From the NCBI GenBank assembly GCA_965224435.1, contig OZ245048.1, positions 496,001 through 560,000 of the forward strand: a DNA stretch of 64,000 nucleotides, in the 5' to 3' direction. Below, one piece after another: positions 55,952-64,000 of the stretch. The notes under the pieces are model-generated. The model did no database searches. It was not told where the DNA came from and saw only the letters and a program-made list of their open reading frames with translations. Numbering within the stretch: the stretch's first letter is position 1; every line of letters starts with the position of its first letter. The DNA is from JAJRQY01 sp965224435 (lineage in GTDB: Bacteria; Actinomycetota; Acidimicrobiia; Acidimicrobiales; SZUA-35). A program made the translations under genes and the position numbers.

Positions 55952-57460
55952 CTAGGTGGCAGCAATCGCTTCAGATTGCTTGATGAATCCGAGTTGGGAT
56001 CGAAAGGTGTAAGCCCAGACGGCCAGTATTGGTCCGGCTACGGCTCCGGCAAGGATGACGTGGATGAAGTCATCGCCGACCAGCAGGCCGATAGGAACTA
56101 CGGCGAGTAGGGCTCCAGCCATGGCGATTCCCGAAGCTCGACTCGGCCCGTGCAGCGACCATGAGGCAGGGTTCTGTTGCCGACTCTGACGATGCACGAA
56201 TCCGGCGGCGATCGTATTGTGGACAGCAACACTGATGGCCCAAGCTGCTGCCGCGCCCATGATGCCGTAGGCCGGGGCCAACACCGCGAGCAGCACAAGA
56301 TCGGTCACGATGGCGACAGCAACTCCGATGAGAGACAAGTCGCTGCGACCGAGCATAAGCAAGGTCAAATCGATTGGGCCCGAAGCGGCGCTGAACATCA
56401 TGCCGACGGCAAGAAGGGACATGATCTTGGCGTCAGGTACATAGTTGGCGTTGAGCAGATTGGCAAAGGGCTCGGGCTTCAGAGCCAAGATCAAGAAGTA
56501 GGGCCAGGCAATCATGACCAGCCAGCCCGTGGCCTTGCGAAGCAGTCCTTGAGCAACCTCCCACTGGCCTCGTGAAATCGCCCGTCGAAGGGATGGTGAC
56601 ACTGCTTGGGAAACAGAGAACATCAAGAAGTTTCCGGCAGAGATGAATCGACTCAACGCACCATAGACACCAGCAGCTCCGTTGCCGATCAGGGCACCCA
56701 CGATGATGACATCGATTCGTTCCAAGGCGATCTGGAGGGAGGTCGAAAGAGCACGCGCTCGGGTATAGCCCCAGAACTCCTGGTTGGAGACTTGGGCTGG
56801 TCCGTCGCTCACAAAGCCGCCCAGCCGAGCAACGGCGATGGCGGCGACAACAACACCAACGATGACGGGAATTGTCCAGCCAAGGGCAACCAGGGTCGGG
56901 TTGGGGGTTCCCATCGTCAGGAGCAATCCGAGCAGCACGATCTGGCCTGACGGGCGCATCACCTGGTTAACCAGGACCGTGGGTGTTACTGACCCCAGGC
57001 CGCGAGTGGCACCCAGCAAGGTGACCGTGACGGCGAAGGGGACGATGGCGAGAGAGAAGACTCGGAGCATGGCAGTCAGGTCGTCGGGTGAGCCGTCCTT
57101 GGTGATGACCGATGCGATGGCTGAAGCGAAGATGGCAACCAGAACGGCCAACGTCAACGAGACGACAACAACGGGTCGAATAGCCTTGAAAATCAGATCA
57201 CGGGGATTCTTGTGCTCGCCGTCCAAGGTTTGGGGAAGGAAGTAGACAAGTCCGGTCATGGTGCCAAGGCACGAGCTGTTCCCGAGGATGGTGGTAACCG
57301 CAGTCGCAATAAAGAAGACTCCGGCGAAACTGGTTGACTCCCGGCTAACCAAATAGGCAATGGCGAAGTTGGCAATGGTGGTAATGACGGCGCCAACCAT
57401 GGCCAGGCTTGATGCCATCCCCATGCTCTGCACGGGCGCGGCGGCAGTCTTGCTAGTCAT
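55952..57460 (-). CDS. Polysaccharide flippase (MOP/Wzx/MurJ superfamily)
   Basis: 502 residues, about fourteen hydrophobic helices in two halves. GMASSLAMVGAVITTIANFAIAYLVSRES at the start and YGALSRFISAGNFLMF mid-way are typical of the polysaccharide-export branch of the superfamily. It would flip lipid-linked repeat units outward. It is on the opposite strand to the polymerase and Wzz-like genes but in the same locus, next to the phosphotransferase gene with a 9-nt gap on the same strand. Confidence 0.9.
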   Translation of the reverse strand: MTSKTAAAPVQSMGMASSLAMVGAVITTIANFAIAYLVSRESTSFAGVFFIATAVTTILGNSSCLGTMTGLVYFLPQTLDGEHKNPRDLIFKAIRPVVVVSLTLAVLVAIFASAIASVITKDGSPDDLTAMLRVFSLAIVPFAVTVTLLGATRGLGSVTPTVLVNQVMRPSGQIVLLGLLLTMGTPNPTLVALGWTIPVIVGVVVAAIAVARLGGFVSDGPAQVSNQEFWGYTRARALSTSLQIALERIDVIIVGALIGNGAAGVYGALSRFISAGNFLMFSVSQAVSPSLRRAISRGQWEVAQGLLRKATGWLVMIAWPYFLILALKPEPFANLLNANYVPDAKIMSLLAVGMMFSAASGPIDLTLLMLGRSDLSLIGVAVAIVTDLVLLAVLAPAYGIMGAAAAWAISVAVHNTIAAGFVHRQSRQQNPASWSLHGPSRASGIAMAGALLAVVPIGLLVGDDFIHVILAGAVAGPILAVWAYTFRSQLGFIKQSEAIAAT

Positions 57461-57469
57461 GGGTGCGAG

Positions 57470-58648
57470 TCATGAGAGAAGGCGCCGCTCAAGCATGGTT
57501 TGAGCCATTTCGTCCAAGGGCCCGAGATTCTTTGGCTTCCAACCCTCGCCCGCAAGTCGGGACTCGCGGCTTATCAGCTCACAGAGATACAGATCGACGA
57601 TGGCCTCGACTTCGTTTCCCGAAGCTGTCTGACCCGACGACCCAGGCAGCCCAGATGACGGCTCGACGAAGGGAGCTAAGACGTTGGATGCAGTGCGAAC
57701 GATCATGTCCAACGCAGTTTGCTCGTTTTGTACCGCAGCGCGCCTGGACCGTTCGAACGTTTCGTGCAGGGAATCGAACCCAATTGGCCGGTGATCTCCT
57801 GCGAATTCCCAGTCCCAGAGATACATCAAGTCTGCCGAGCTCGCTGTATTCCAGGGGGTCAGGTCGCCGTGCCATAGGCCGGTTTGGATAACAACGTCGC
57901 CATGACGTTCGAGCAGGCGGTCCAGATGGAGTAGTTCGCTAACCGGTTGGGTGGCCCACTGCTGAACCGTTGGCAACTCAGCTAGCGGCATCGGTTCGTT
58001 CTGGGCTACTTGGGCCAGTTGGCGAATAATGGCTGGCGGAATGAATGTGGTTCGCCTGGCCCCGGCCTTGACTGGCAGGGGGGTGGTGGCCACCGCATCG
58101 ATGTCCTCGTCCTGAAGGCGAGCGAGAACTTCGGGCGCGGCGACACCCGTTGGCATTTTTCCCTTGACCTGTTTAAGCCAGTGAGCCTCGTTGGAGACAA
58201 GTTCTCGAGTGAACGGTGACCAGCCGACCTTCACGAAGGCGACGGGGGTTCCGTCTGGTCGAATCAGTTGGATGACGGGTTTGCGATTGCGTCGACGTGG
58301 ACCCAGGCTGATGGTGGCCAGCAAGCGAGGTTCTCCCAGCTCTTCTTCCAGCTGTCGCACTAGTCGGAACGGGCGAAGCTCCGTCACTTCGCCACCAGCG
58401 AATCGGAGGATTCCCAGCCGGGCGGTTGTCTCCGCTACCAGGCTCTGGAGTCGCTCTTTTGGGCTTCGATCATCGTGGTCGCGCTTCATCGAAGCTTGGG
58501 TCACTCTGGTCGGCTTGAGGGGGATCAGGAGCTGGGGTTGCTGGATGGATGGGCGGCAGAGGTATTGAGTGGGTGGCCCATCGACATAGCCGCCGAGCAC
58601 CTGCTCCAACCATTTGAGTTCGTTCTGCTCTCGGACGGGCTCAGTCAC
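57470..58648 (-). CDS. Aminoglycoside-phosphotransferase-like kinase
   Basis: 392 residues from the GTG at 58646-58648; the frame is open another 350 nt upstream, but that stretch runs through the divergent lipoprotein gene. The catalytic loop is GLWHGDLTPWNTA (HGDxxxxN) and the metal site WDWEFAGDHRPIGFD (D.E. region). The N-terminal lobe includes VAFVKVGWSPFTRELVSNE (Lys and Glu pair). The fold covers maltokinase, choline kinase and antibiotic kinases. In a polysaccharide locus, a sugar or a lipid-linked intermediate is the likely substrate. Only partial loops identify it, so the target is open. Confidence 0.8.
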   Translation of the reverse strand: MTEPVREQNELKWLEQVLGGYVDGPPTQYLCRPSIQQPQLLIPLKPTRVTQASMKRDHDDRSPKERLQSLVAETTARLGILRFAGGEVTELRPFRLVRQLEEELGEPRLLATISLGPRRRNRKPVIQLIRPDGTPVAFVKVGWSPFTRELVSNEAHWLKQVKGKMPTGVAAPEVLARLQDEDIDAVATTPLPVKAGARRTTFIPPAIIRQLAQVAQNEPMPLAELPTVQQWATQPVSELLHLDRLLERHGDVVIQTGLWHGDLTPWNTASSADLMYLWDWEFAGDHRPIGFDSLHETFERSRRAAVQNEQTALDMIVRTASNVLAPFVEPSSGLPGSSGQTASGNEVEAIVDLYLCELISRESRLAGEGWKPKNLGPLDEMAQTMLERRLLS

Positions 58649-58696
58649 CGCTAGTTGATACCTCAGTTTCAGTCGAAACCTGCCGATGGCAAGGAA

Positions 58697-59299
58697 ATGG
58701 ATGGGAAACTTTTTGGGCGTCTGATGGCGTTGATGCTTTGTGGTGGCCTGGTTGCTGCTGCATGCTCGTCCAGCCAGGCCACAGCAGGCGACGGCGTTGT
58801 CGGCTTTGAGAGGACAACGACTGCCTCGACCAGCCGGATTCAGATTGGTCCTCAGACGGATGAAAACGACCCTCCCACTAGCTCCAACGACGAGTCGCTG
58901 ATTCCGCCAACGACTGGATCGGTGAAGGCTGATGCGCCCGTCGCCAGCGAGTCCTCCGATGATACGAGAGTTGGGTCTACGCTTGCTTCTGCTCCGGGTG
59001 AGCAAGACGCGACTTCAACGACTGCGCCGACGTCAAAAACTACAGAGCCAGTGGCTCAAGACGATTTGGTAGCCTGCGCTGAGGTCGAGGTTGGATACCT
59101 TTTCCTTTTGGAGGGTGAGTCGGTGAAAGCAGTTCCATATCTTGAGCAGGGTGCTGGCCACTCGGCCAATAGCTTGGATTCTTCGTACGCTGATGCAGCT
59201 CGGGCCCTGGCTGAAGCAATCGGAACCAGTAGCGTCTCCACGAATGCTGACGCATTCTTGGCTGTATGTGCTGGCGACGGTTTTGAGCGGTTGGCCTAG
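58697..59299 (+). CDS. Predicted lipoprotein with a TPR-like C-terminus
   Basis: 200 residues. MDGKLFGRLMALMLCGGLVAAACSSS has a lipobox (Cys about 23). A Ser/Thr/Asp-rich linker of about 95 residues is followed by DDLVACAEVEVGYLFLLEGES and YLEQGAGHSANSLDSSYADAARALAEAIG, a helical repeat of TPR type. Function unknown. It sits directly upstream (2 nt) of the Alg14-like gene, so it is probably the first gene of the glycosyltransferase operon. ATG chosen so that the signal peptide starts normally. Confidence 0.72.
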   Translation: MDGKLFGRLMALMLCGGLVAAACSSSQATAGDGVVGFERTTTASTSRIQIGPQTDENDPPTSSNDESLIPPTTGSVKADAPVASESSDDTRVGSTLASAPGEQDATSTTAPTSKTTEPVAQDDLVACAEVEVGYLFLLEGESVKAVPYLEQGAGHSANSLDSSYADAARALAEAIGTSSVSTNADAFLAVCAGDGFERLA

Positions 59300-59301
59300 A
59301 G

Positions 59302-59802
59302 GTGGCGGACTCCTTGGAAAACTTCGATCTGGGAAATCTGGGTGTCGACAAGAAACGCGTGCTCTTCGTTTGCTCTGCTGGCGGACACCTGTCCCAACTC
59401 TTGCAAATGCGGCCTTGGTGGGAACACCACGAGCGCCGCTGGGTGACCTTCGACATTCCCGACGCTTGGGCCAAGCTGAAGGGCGAGACGCTCATTCCCG
59501 CGTACCACCCAACCACTCGCAGTTTCCCCAACACACTTCGCAACTACAAGTTGGCCCGAGAAGTCCTTTCTTCGTGGCGACCAGACATCGTCATCTCCAA
59601 TGGAGCAGGCGCAGCAGTGCCGTTCTTTGTGCAGGCCAAGAAGCTTGGAATTCCTACGGTGTATGTCGAGGTCTATGACCGCATTGATTCTCGAACGCTG
59701 TCAGGCCGGCTCTGCCTGCCGCTGGCAACCAAATTCTGTGTGCAATGGCCTGAGCAGCAAGAGTTGTATGAAGACAGCGAGAACGTGGGACTGTTGTACT
59801 GA
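59302..59802 (+). CDS. Alg14-like glycosyltransferase subunit (PssD/WchJ type)
   Basis: 166 residues. RVLFVCSAGGHLSQLLQMRPWW is the typical start of Alg14/PssD proteins, which anchor the partner transferase to the membrane; DIVISNGAGAAVPFFVQAKKLGIPTVYVE completes the half GT-B fold. GTG start. The stop overlaps the next ATG (TGATG), giving a 1:1 ratio with its partner. Confidence 0.88.
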   Translation: MADSLENFDLGNLGVDKKRVLFVCSAGGHLSQLLQMRPWWEHHERRWVTFDIPDAWAKLKGETLIPAYHPTTRSFPNTLRNYKLAREVLSSWRPDIVISNGAGAAVPFFVQAKKLGIPTVYVEVYDRIDSRTLSGRLCLPLATKFCVQWPEQQELYEDSENVGLLY

Positions 59803-60425
59803 TGGCTGCATCTGAACTACTGGCCGAAGACGAGCAACGACCGATTGTTATTGTTTCTGTCGGCACCGATCACCATCGATTCGACCGACTGATCCAATGG
59901 ACCGAAGAATTCGCGGCGACTCGACCCGATGCGGCCTTTGTTGTTCAGCGCGGTACCTCTCGCTCACCCAAGGGTGTCGCCTCACAAGAGCTCATCCCGC
60001 ATCAAGAGATCCAGGAGATGTTTCGTAGAGCGGTCGTTGTTGTCAGCCATGGCGGGCCATCCACGGTGATGGATGCGCGAGCCCAAGGTCGACTTCCCAT
60101 CGTGATTCCCCGCAACCCCGAGTTCGGCGAGCATGTTGATGGGCACCAGATGCGTTTTGCCACCCACCTGCAGGCCAACGGCATTGCCCGTGTGGCGAGC
60201 ACCCAGAACGAATTTGCTGATCTTCTCTCCCAGGCGCTAGAGACGCCAAGCGAGTTCGCCATCGATATTGCCGACGTGATTGTCCCCCCTGGGGTGCAGC
60301 GGCTCGGTCAGGTACTTGATGGGATCCTTGGCGTGACGACCCCGATTGTCGGCATCGCCTCCTCCAGTTCTGGTGTTGGGCCCGGGCCTGACCCGGCGCC
60401 AGGCCGAGAGGGCAACCAGTCATGA
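59802..60425 (+). CDS. Alg13-like glycosyltransferase subunit (PssE/WchK type)
   Basis: 207 residues. IVIVSVGTDHHRFDRLIQW and VVVSHGGPSTVMDARAQGRLPIVIPRNPEFGEHVDGHQ are the nucleotide-sugar-binding half of GT-B enzymes, with the GG(P/A) loop. It works with the Alg14-like protein to add a sugar to a lipid-linked carrier. A Gly/Pro-rich 30-residue tail (GVGPGPDPAPGREG) is unusual. Coupled to both neighbours by overlap (TGATG and ATGA). Confidence 0.88.
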   Translation: MAASELLAEDEQRPIVIVSVGTDHHRFDRLIQWTEEFAATRPDAAFVVQRGTSRSPKGVASQELIPHQEIQEMFRRAVVVVSHGGPSTVMDARAQGRLPIVIPRNPEFGEHVDGHQMRFATHLQANGIARVASTQNEFADLLSQALETPSEFAIDIADVIVPPGVQRLGQVLDGILGVTTPIVGIASSSSGVGPGPDPAPGREGNQS

Positions 60426-61363
60426 ACGCCAGAACAGACATGGAGGACCGCTCTGTTTCGGTTCTGATAGCCACCATGGATCGGCCGATCCTGTTGCAGC
60501 GCGCTATTGCTGGAGTGCTGAGCCAGGAGCACGACGCCGATATTGAGATCGTCATCTGCTATGACACGGACAAGCCGGACATGTCCTTGGCCCGCGACGA
60601 GACCAATGAGCAGGGACAGCGACGTTCGATCCGAGTCATCACCAACACCCACTCCAAGGGGCTGGCTGGTGCCCGAAACACCGGCGTTGCTGCCGCCAAC
60701 AATCCTTGGATTGCTTTCTGCGACGATGATGATGAGTGGCTGCCAGGCAAGCTGGTGGCCCAGTTCGAAGCCTTAGCCAAAACCCCAGACGCCCGGGTGG
60801 CTACCACGGGGATATTCATTCACTACGAAGACACCGATACCGCTCGGATCCCCGACCCGTCACTCCTGACCTTTGATGGATTCCTCGAAGATCGCATGAC
60901 CGATGTGCACCCCTCAGCCACCCTGGCCTCAGCTGAACTGATCGCCGAGATTGGTGATGTGGATGAGACCATTCCCGGCGGATACGGCGAAGACTACGAC
61001 TGGCTCTTGCGGGCAGCTCGCCTGTCCCGCTTTGCTGTAGCCGAGCAGCCCCTGGTCCGGGTCTATTGGCACGGCGGTTCCTACTTCTTTGAGAAGTGGA
61101 AGACCATTGATGAGGCGTTGGAGTTTCTGGTTCAGAAGTATCCGGAGTTCGGTGATCACCCGGTTGGTCTGGCCCGGATACGTGGCCAACAAGCAGTGGC
61201 AAAAGCGGCCATGGGCAATCGGGTTGATGCTGCCAAAATCGCGTTCGAAACGTTCAAGTTGAAGCCGACGGAGAAGCGAGTACCGGTCGCACTTGCCGTT
61301 GCCGCCGGTGTGCCAGCAGGGACCATGCTGAAGCTCGCCCACAAGCTTGGCAAGGGCATCTGA
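60422..61363 (+). CDS. GT2-family glycosyltransferase
   Basis: 313 residues. The GT-A fold start is VSVLIATMDRPILLQRAIAGVL; the metal-binding acidic motif is AFCDDDDEWLPGKL; EDYDWLLRAAR holds the catalytic-base region. GLAGARNTGV is the usual nucleotide-sugar loop. It probably adds a sugar during repeat-unit synthesis. The ATG overlaps the stop of the Alg13-like gene. A hairpin follows 5 nt after the stop. Confidence 0.92.
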   Translation: MNARTDMEDRSVSVLIATMDRPILLQRAIAGVLSQEHDADIEIVICYDTDKPDMSLARDETNEQGQRRSIRVITNTHSKGLAGARNTGVAAANNPWIAFCDDDDEWLPGKLVAQFEALAKTPDARVATTGIFIHYEDTDTARIPDPSLLTFDGFLEDRMTDVHPSATLASAELIAEIGDVDETIPGGYGEDYDWLLRAARLSRFAVAEQPLVRVYWHGGSYFFEKWKTIDEALEFLVQKYPEFGDHPVGLARIRGQQAVAKAAMGNRVDAAKIAFETFKLKPTEKRVPVALAVAAGVPAGTMLKLAHKLGKGI

Positions 61364-61367
61364 CTAC

Positions 61368-61394
61368 TCGCCCGAGTCGACAGCAGCTCGGCGA
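61368..61394 (+). terminator. Hairpin after the GT2 gene
   Basis: TCGCCCGAG (61368-61376) pairs with CTCGGCGA (61387-61394) with one bulged C. It lies 5 nt after the GT2 stop, and no clear T-tract follows, so it may be a weak stop or pause. The next gene has its own -10-like TATTGT (61456-61461), 8 nt before its ATG. Confidence 0.4.
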
Positions 61395-61469
61395 CACTTC
61401 CTTACTCAACCGGCGTGAGCATTCTGCCTCTTGCGCTTGAGGGTGGTGCTGGACCTATTGTAGTCGGCC

Positions 61470-62225
61470 ATGCCCCTGCTGAACCGCGCCATCGACGTGC
61501 TGCCTGACCCGTTGGTTTGGCGCGTCATCCACAAGGTTTGGAAGTATCAGGAGCCAGAGTTGCGCCGCCTGGCGGACTATTTGCCGACCGATCGGACCGC
61601 AGTAGACGTCGGTACATGGTGGGGACCATGGACCGCAGCCTTTGCCGCCCAATGCCCAAAAGTTCATAGTTTTGAGCCGCAGCCTCAACTTGCGGCCAAG
61701 TTGAGACGCTGGGTCCCCGACCATGTGACGGTGCACGAAGCCGCGGTCAGCGATGAACCGGGGCTAGCTGTTCTTCACCGTCCAGATGCCTTGCCCGGTA
61801 CCGATGGTCTAGCCACCCTTCGAGAAACAACTGCTGGTCCAAGCGAGGCCGTTGGCGATGACACGGTTGAGGTAGCGACGGTGACCATTGACTCGTGTCA
61901 TCTTGAGGACGTTGGGCTGATCAAGATTGATGTCGAGGGATTCGAACTCCAGGCTTTGCGAGGGGCCGAAGAAACCGTCGCCCGAGACCGCCCAAGGTTG
62001 ATGGTTGAGATTGAGCAACGGCACCTTGATCGACCAATCGACGCCGTCTTCGATTGGTTGCGCGAGCGTGAGTACGAAGGGCACTTCCTTCGGGGATCGG
62101 TGTGGGAGAGCTTGACCGGGTTTGATGTTGAGCGGGACCAAACACGACTGGTCGAGACACCAAAGAGCGCTGATTACATCAATGCCTTCTTGTTCACCCC
62201 GGTCGCGGAACACTGGAGCGCGTGA
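61470..62225 (+). CDS. FkbM-family methyltransferase
   Basis: 251 residues. AdoMet fold start RTAVDVGTWWGPWTAAFAAQCPKVHSFEPQPQLAAKLRRW, then HEAAVSDEPGLAVLH and LIKIDVEGFELQALRGAEETVARDRPRLMVEIE, the FkbM signatures. It would O-methylate a sugar in the polysaccharide. Normal length. Its stop overlaps the next start (GTGA). Confidence 0.93.
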   Translation: MPLLNRAIDVLPDPLVWRVIHKVWKYQEPELRRLADYLPTDRTAVDVGTWWGPWTAAFAAQCPKVHSFEPQPQLAAKLRRWVPDHVTVHEAAVSDEPGLAVLHRPDALPGTDGLATLRETTAGPSEAVGDDTVEVATVTIDSCHLEDVGLIKIDVEGFELQALRGAEETVARDRPRLMVEIEQRHLDRPIDAVFDWLREREYEGHFLRGSVWESLTGFDVERDQTRLVETPKSADYINAFLFTPVAEHWSA

Positions 62226-64000
62226 AGCAGACCATGGTTGGCTCCCATCCCGGGGATGCGGCCAAACGAGCAGAGAGCCCAGTTGCTCGTTTGCAGATCC
62301 CTCCTCTTGCCTGGATAGTTAGCCTCTTCGCCGCTGTTGCGGTGTCCGGTTGGGCGTTCCAGGGGGAGTTTCTACTCAACTGGGACCAGGTCATTGGTCC
62401 AGAGATCCCCGTTCCTCCAGGATTGTGGGGCCTGGGCCCAGAACTGCCGCGGCGCACGCCGTTCTACGTACCTCTTGCCCTAGTGAGCCAGGTAATCAGT
62501 GGGCCAAAGGTGATCGGTCTGCTCCTTGTTGCGTCGACCATGTCGGCAGTCGTTGGAGCGGCACGGTTATCCGGGTCAGGTTGGATCGGACTGTTGTCGG
62601 GTCTGGTGTACGGCCTCTCCCCCTTCATCTTGAGCAGAGCGGCCGTGGGGCATCTGCCCCTCGTTGTTGCGACGGCCATGCTGCCTTGGTTGCTCTTCCA
62701 AATTGGGGAGAGATCCGAACGCAGTCTGATGCGATGGGCGGTTGCCTATGGCTTCCTTGGCTCCAGCGGCGCTGTCCTTGGACTCGTTCCCATCGTTTTG
62801 GCCGCGCTGGCAATGTCTCAGACCATGAGGATGAGAGGGCGAGCTCTCGCCTTGCTCGCGTTGAGTCAGGCGGCATGGTTTGTTCCTGGTTTGGTGGCGG
62901 TAGCCGCGGGTGTGCCTCTCCCAACTTCTCAAGGTGCTGCATTTGACTTGAATATGAGTGGAGCCGCGGGCCTCAGCCGAGTAGTCGCTGGCGGCGGCCT
63001 CTTCCTAGAAGTCGAAGACGTTGCCTACCGAGCCGGTCTCGTTGCCGCCTTGTTGGGACTAGTTCTTCTTGGTACCGGGGTGGCGGGGCTCGTGGGGGAT
63101 GATGACCGGTCCGAAGGTCGGGAGGCGCGGGATCGCCTTGTGCCTGTTGCATTGCTCGGGACGTTGTTAGTTTTCTTGCCGTCCCTGCCACTGTTGGGCG
63201 ACGTTTGGACCTCGCTCGTCGATAGCGGGCCATTTGGAGTGCTTCGAGAATCGCAGAAATTCTGGCCGCTGTTGGGACTTGCGTTGGTGACCGGTTTGGC
63301 TAACCTGCTTCGCTCCCAACCCGTCAATGTCTCGCGAGTCCTTGGGGTCGTCGTTGTAGTGCTCGTACTTGGCTCTGCTCAGCCTGGACTATTCGGAGCT
63401 GAAGGTCGTTTGGCGGGGATTGACGCGCCGGAAGGCTGGGTCGAAGTGAGTGACGAACTGAATTCCGATCCAGGACGAACAGTAGTTTTCCCGTGGGAAC
63501 GCTATGGCCCTCATCATTTGAGCGATGGTAGGACGGTCCTCCAACCAGTGCCATGGATCCTTCCAGGCACCGTGCTTACGAGTGGAGATGTTGGGAACTT
63601 CAAGAGATCAGTTGAACGGAGCGAAGGGCTTGAAAGCGAGCTTCTGGTGCTTGACCAGGAAGTCCGAGCTGGCCAGGAGATTGCACCAGAACTGCGTCAT
63701 TTCGAAATCCGTTGGGTACTCATTCTCCGTTCGAACGAAGCAGGCTTTTATGGCCGACTCGGTCGTGAGGAGGGTGTTGAAATCGTGGTTGATACATCGG
63801 CCTTCTTCTTGCTGAGAATTGACCCCATCGACGAGGTTCACTCGAATTTCACCTGGGTCGGCTCGCCAGTTCCGGTCACCTCGGTGGCTGAGGGCGGGAT
63901 CTGGGACCGACCGTGTGAGCGGGGTTGGCTAATTAACTTTTCCTTGGTCCCCAAGGTGGAGGGACGATGCCAGTTACCACCATCTGGGGGAGTGCTTTGG
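62222..64000 (+). CDS. Large polytopic membrane protein, possibly GT-C transferase-like, cut by the window edge
   Basis: About 593 residues are visible from a GTG at 62222 that overlaps the FkbM stop (GTGA); the frame is open to base 64000. It has a first helix (AWIVSLFAAVAVSGWAF), then a loop with two Trp (LWGLGPELPRRTPFYVPL), about ten more helices (SPFILSRAAVGHLPLVVATAMLPW is one loop-helix pair), and from about residue 400 an outside domain of about 190 visible residues (DRLVVDTSAFF-like fold not recognised). The pattern resembles YfhO- or arabinosyl-type GT-C enzymes, but no catalytic acidic loop was confirmed. Last gene of the visible polysaccharide operon. Confidence 0.8.
   Translation, partial: MKQTMVGSHPGDAAKRAESPVARLQIPPLAWIVSLFAAVAVSGWAFQGEFLLNWDQVIGPEIPVPPGLWGLGPELPRRTPFYVPLALVSQVISGPKVIGLLLVASTMSAVVGAARLSGSGWIGLLSGLVYGLSPFILSRAAVGHLPLVVATAMLPWLLFQIGERSERSLMRWAVAYGFLGSSGAVLGLVPIVLAALAMSQTMRMRGRALALLALSQAAWFVPGLVAVAAGVPLPTSQGAAFDLNMSGAAGLSRVVAGGGLFLEVEDVAYRAGLVAALLGLVLLGTGVAGLVGDDDRSEGREARDRLVPVALLGTLLVFLPSLPLLGDVWTSLVDSGPFGVLRESQKFWPLLGLALVTGLANLLRSQPVNVSRVLGVVVVVLVLGSAQPGLFGAEGRLAGIDAPEGWVEVSDELNSDPGRTVVFPWERYGPHHLSDGRTVLQPVPWILPGTVLTSGDVGNFKRSVERSEGLESELLVLDQEVRAGQEIAPELRHFEIRWVLILRSNEAGFYGRLGREEGVEIVVDTSAFFLLRIDPIDEVHSNFTWVGSPVPVTSVAEGGIWDRPCERGWLINFSLVPKVEGRCQLPPSGGVLW

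Noticed and set aside
58649..59005. N-terminal extension of the phosphotransferase-like gene
   Set aside because: It overlaps the lipoprotein gene promoter and signal peptide and has no family match.

Overview
The window reads as a chromosome segment of a free-living, high-G+C Gram-positive bacterium, most likely an actinobacterium near class Acidimicrobiia. This placement is inferred from gene families; no rRNA or other taxonomic marker is present. Supporting signs are F420-linked proteins (an FrhB homologue and a deazaflavin-type nitroreductase), a DinB/mycothiol-type protein, a PknB-type kinase, LytR-CpsA-Psr and OmpA/BON envelope proteins, an actinobacterial-style Tad pilus locus, and the SCO1664 / DUF3090 / phosphomutase triad. 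At least ten genes have a TANNNT hexamer exactly 6-7 nt before the start codon, the signature of leaderless transcription common in actinobacteria. No tRNA, rRNA, CRISPR array, transposase, integrase or phage gene was seen.

Layout. 1-6.3 kb: an M20 peptidase cut by the left edge, then a complete peptide/nickel-type ABC importer on the minus strand (permease-permease-ATPase-ATPase-binding lipoprotein) closed by a strong hairpin. 6.4-18.8 kb: housekeeping and metabolism, with a GNAT acetyltransferase, two coupled secreted unknowns, MutM, a CoA-transferase, a rhomboid protease, an M20 dipeptidase, a membrane protein, an SDR lacking the usual catalytic residues, an AlkA-like glycosylase, a UvrD-type helicase, an F420-type reductase and a glyoxalase-fold protein. 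18.8-22.2 kb: a receptor-like Ser/Thr kinase with two nearly identical extracellular modules, followed directly by a PQQ-type sugar dehydrogenase lipoprotein. 22.3-24.8 kb: a three-gene coupled operon of aconitase-X large and small subunits plus a PIG-L/LmbE deacetylase. 24.8-25.5 kb: an orphan FtsX-ectodomain-like protein bracketed by two inverted copies of a 50-bp palindrome. 25.5-29.8 kb: a Rieske oxygenase, OsmC, DinB, LysM, a barrel-like unknown and an excisionase-type regulator. 30-36.7 kb: the Tad/Flp pilus operon (CpaB, CpaE/TadZ, TadA, TadB, TadC, Flp, two TadE-like proteins and a TadG-like protein), with no prepilin peptidase in view.

36.7-49.7 kb: a membrane protein, a MOSC protein with an apparent one-base frameshift, the SCO1664/DUF3090/phosphomutase triad, UdgB, two small proteins, FrhB, OmpA/BON, an EccC-like protein that stops before the ATPase domains, Tag, an acyl-CoA dehydrogenase with a TetR-type operator, a zinc-ribbon protein, an LCP protein and a YeaQ-family protein. 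49.8-52.6 kb: sulfate activation genes cysD-cysN-cysC with a recognisable promoter. 52.9-64 kb: an exopolysaccharide locus (Wzz/BY-kinase-like protein without a P-loop lysine, a Wzy-like polymerase, a flippase, a phosphotransferase, a lipoprotein, an Alg14/Alg13-like transferase pair, a GT2, an FkbM methyltransferase and a large membrane protein running off the right edge).

Most likely to repay follow-up: the palindrome-flanked FtsX-like gene, the truncated EccC-like protein beside OmpA/BON, the AcnX/PIG-L operon, the duplicated kinase ectodomain, the ATC-start permease, and an 18-codon reading frame that exactly bridges the Wzz-like and Wzy-like genes.
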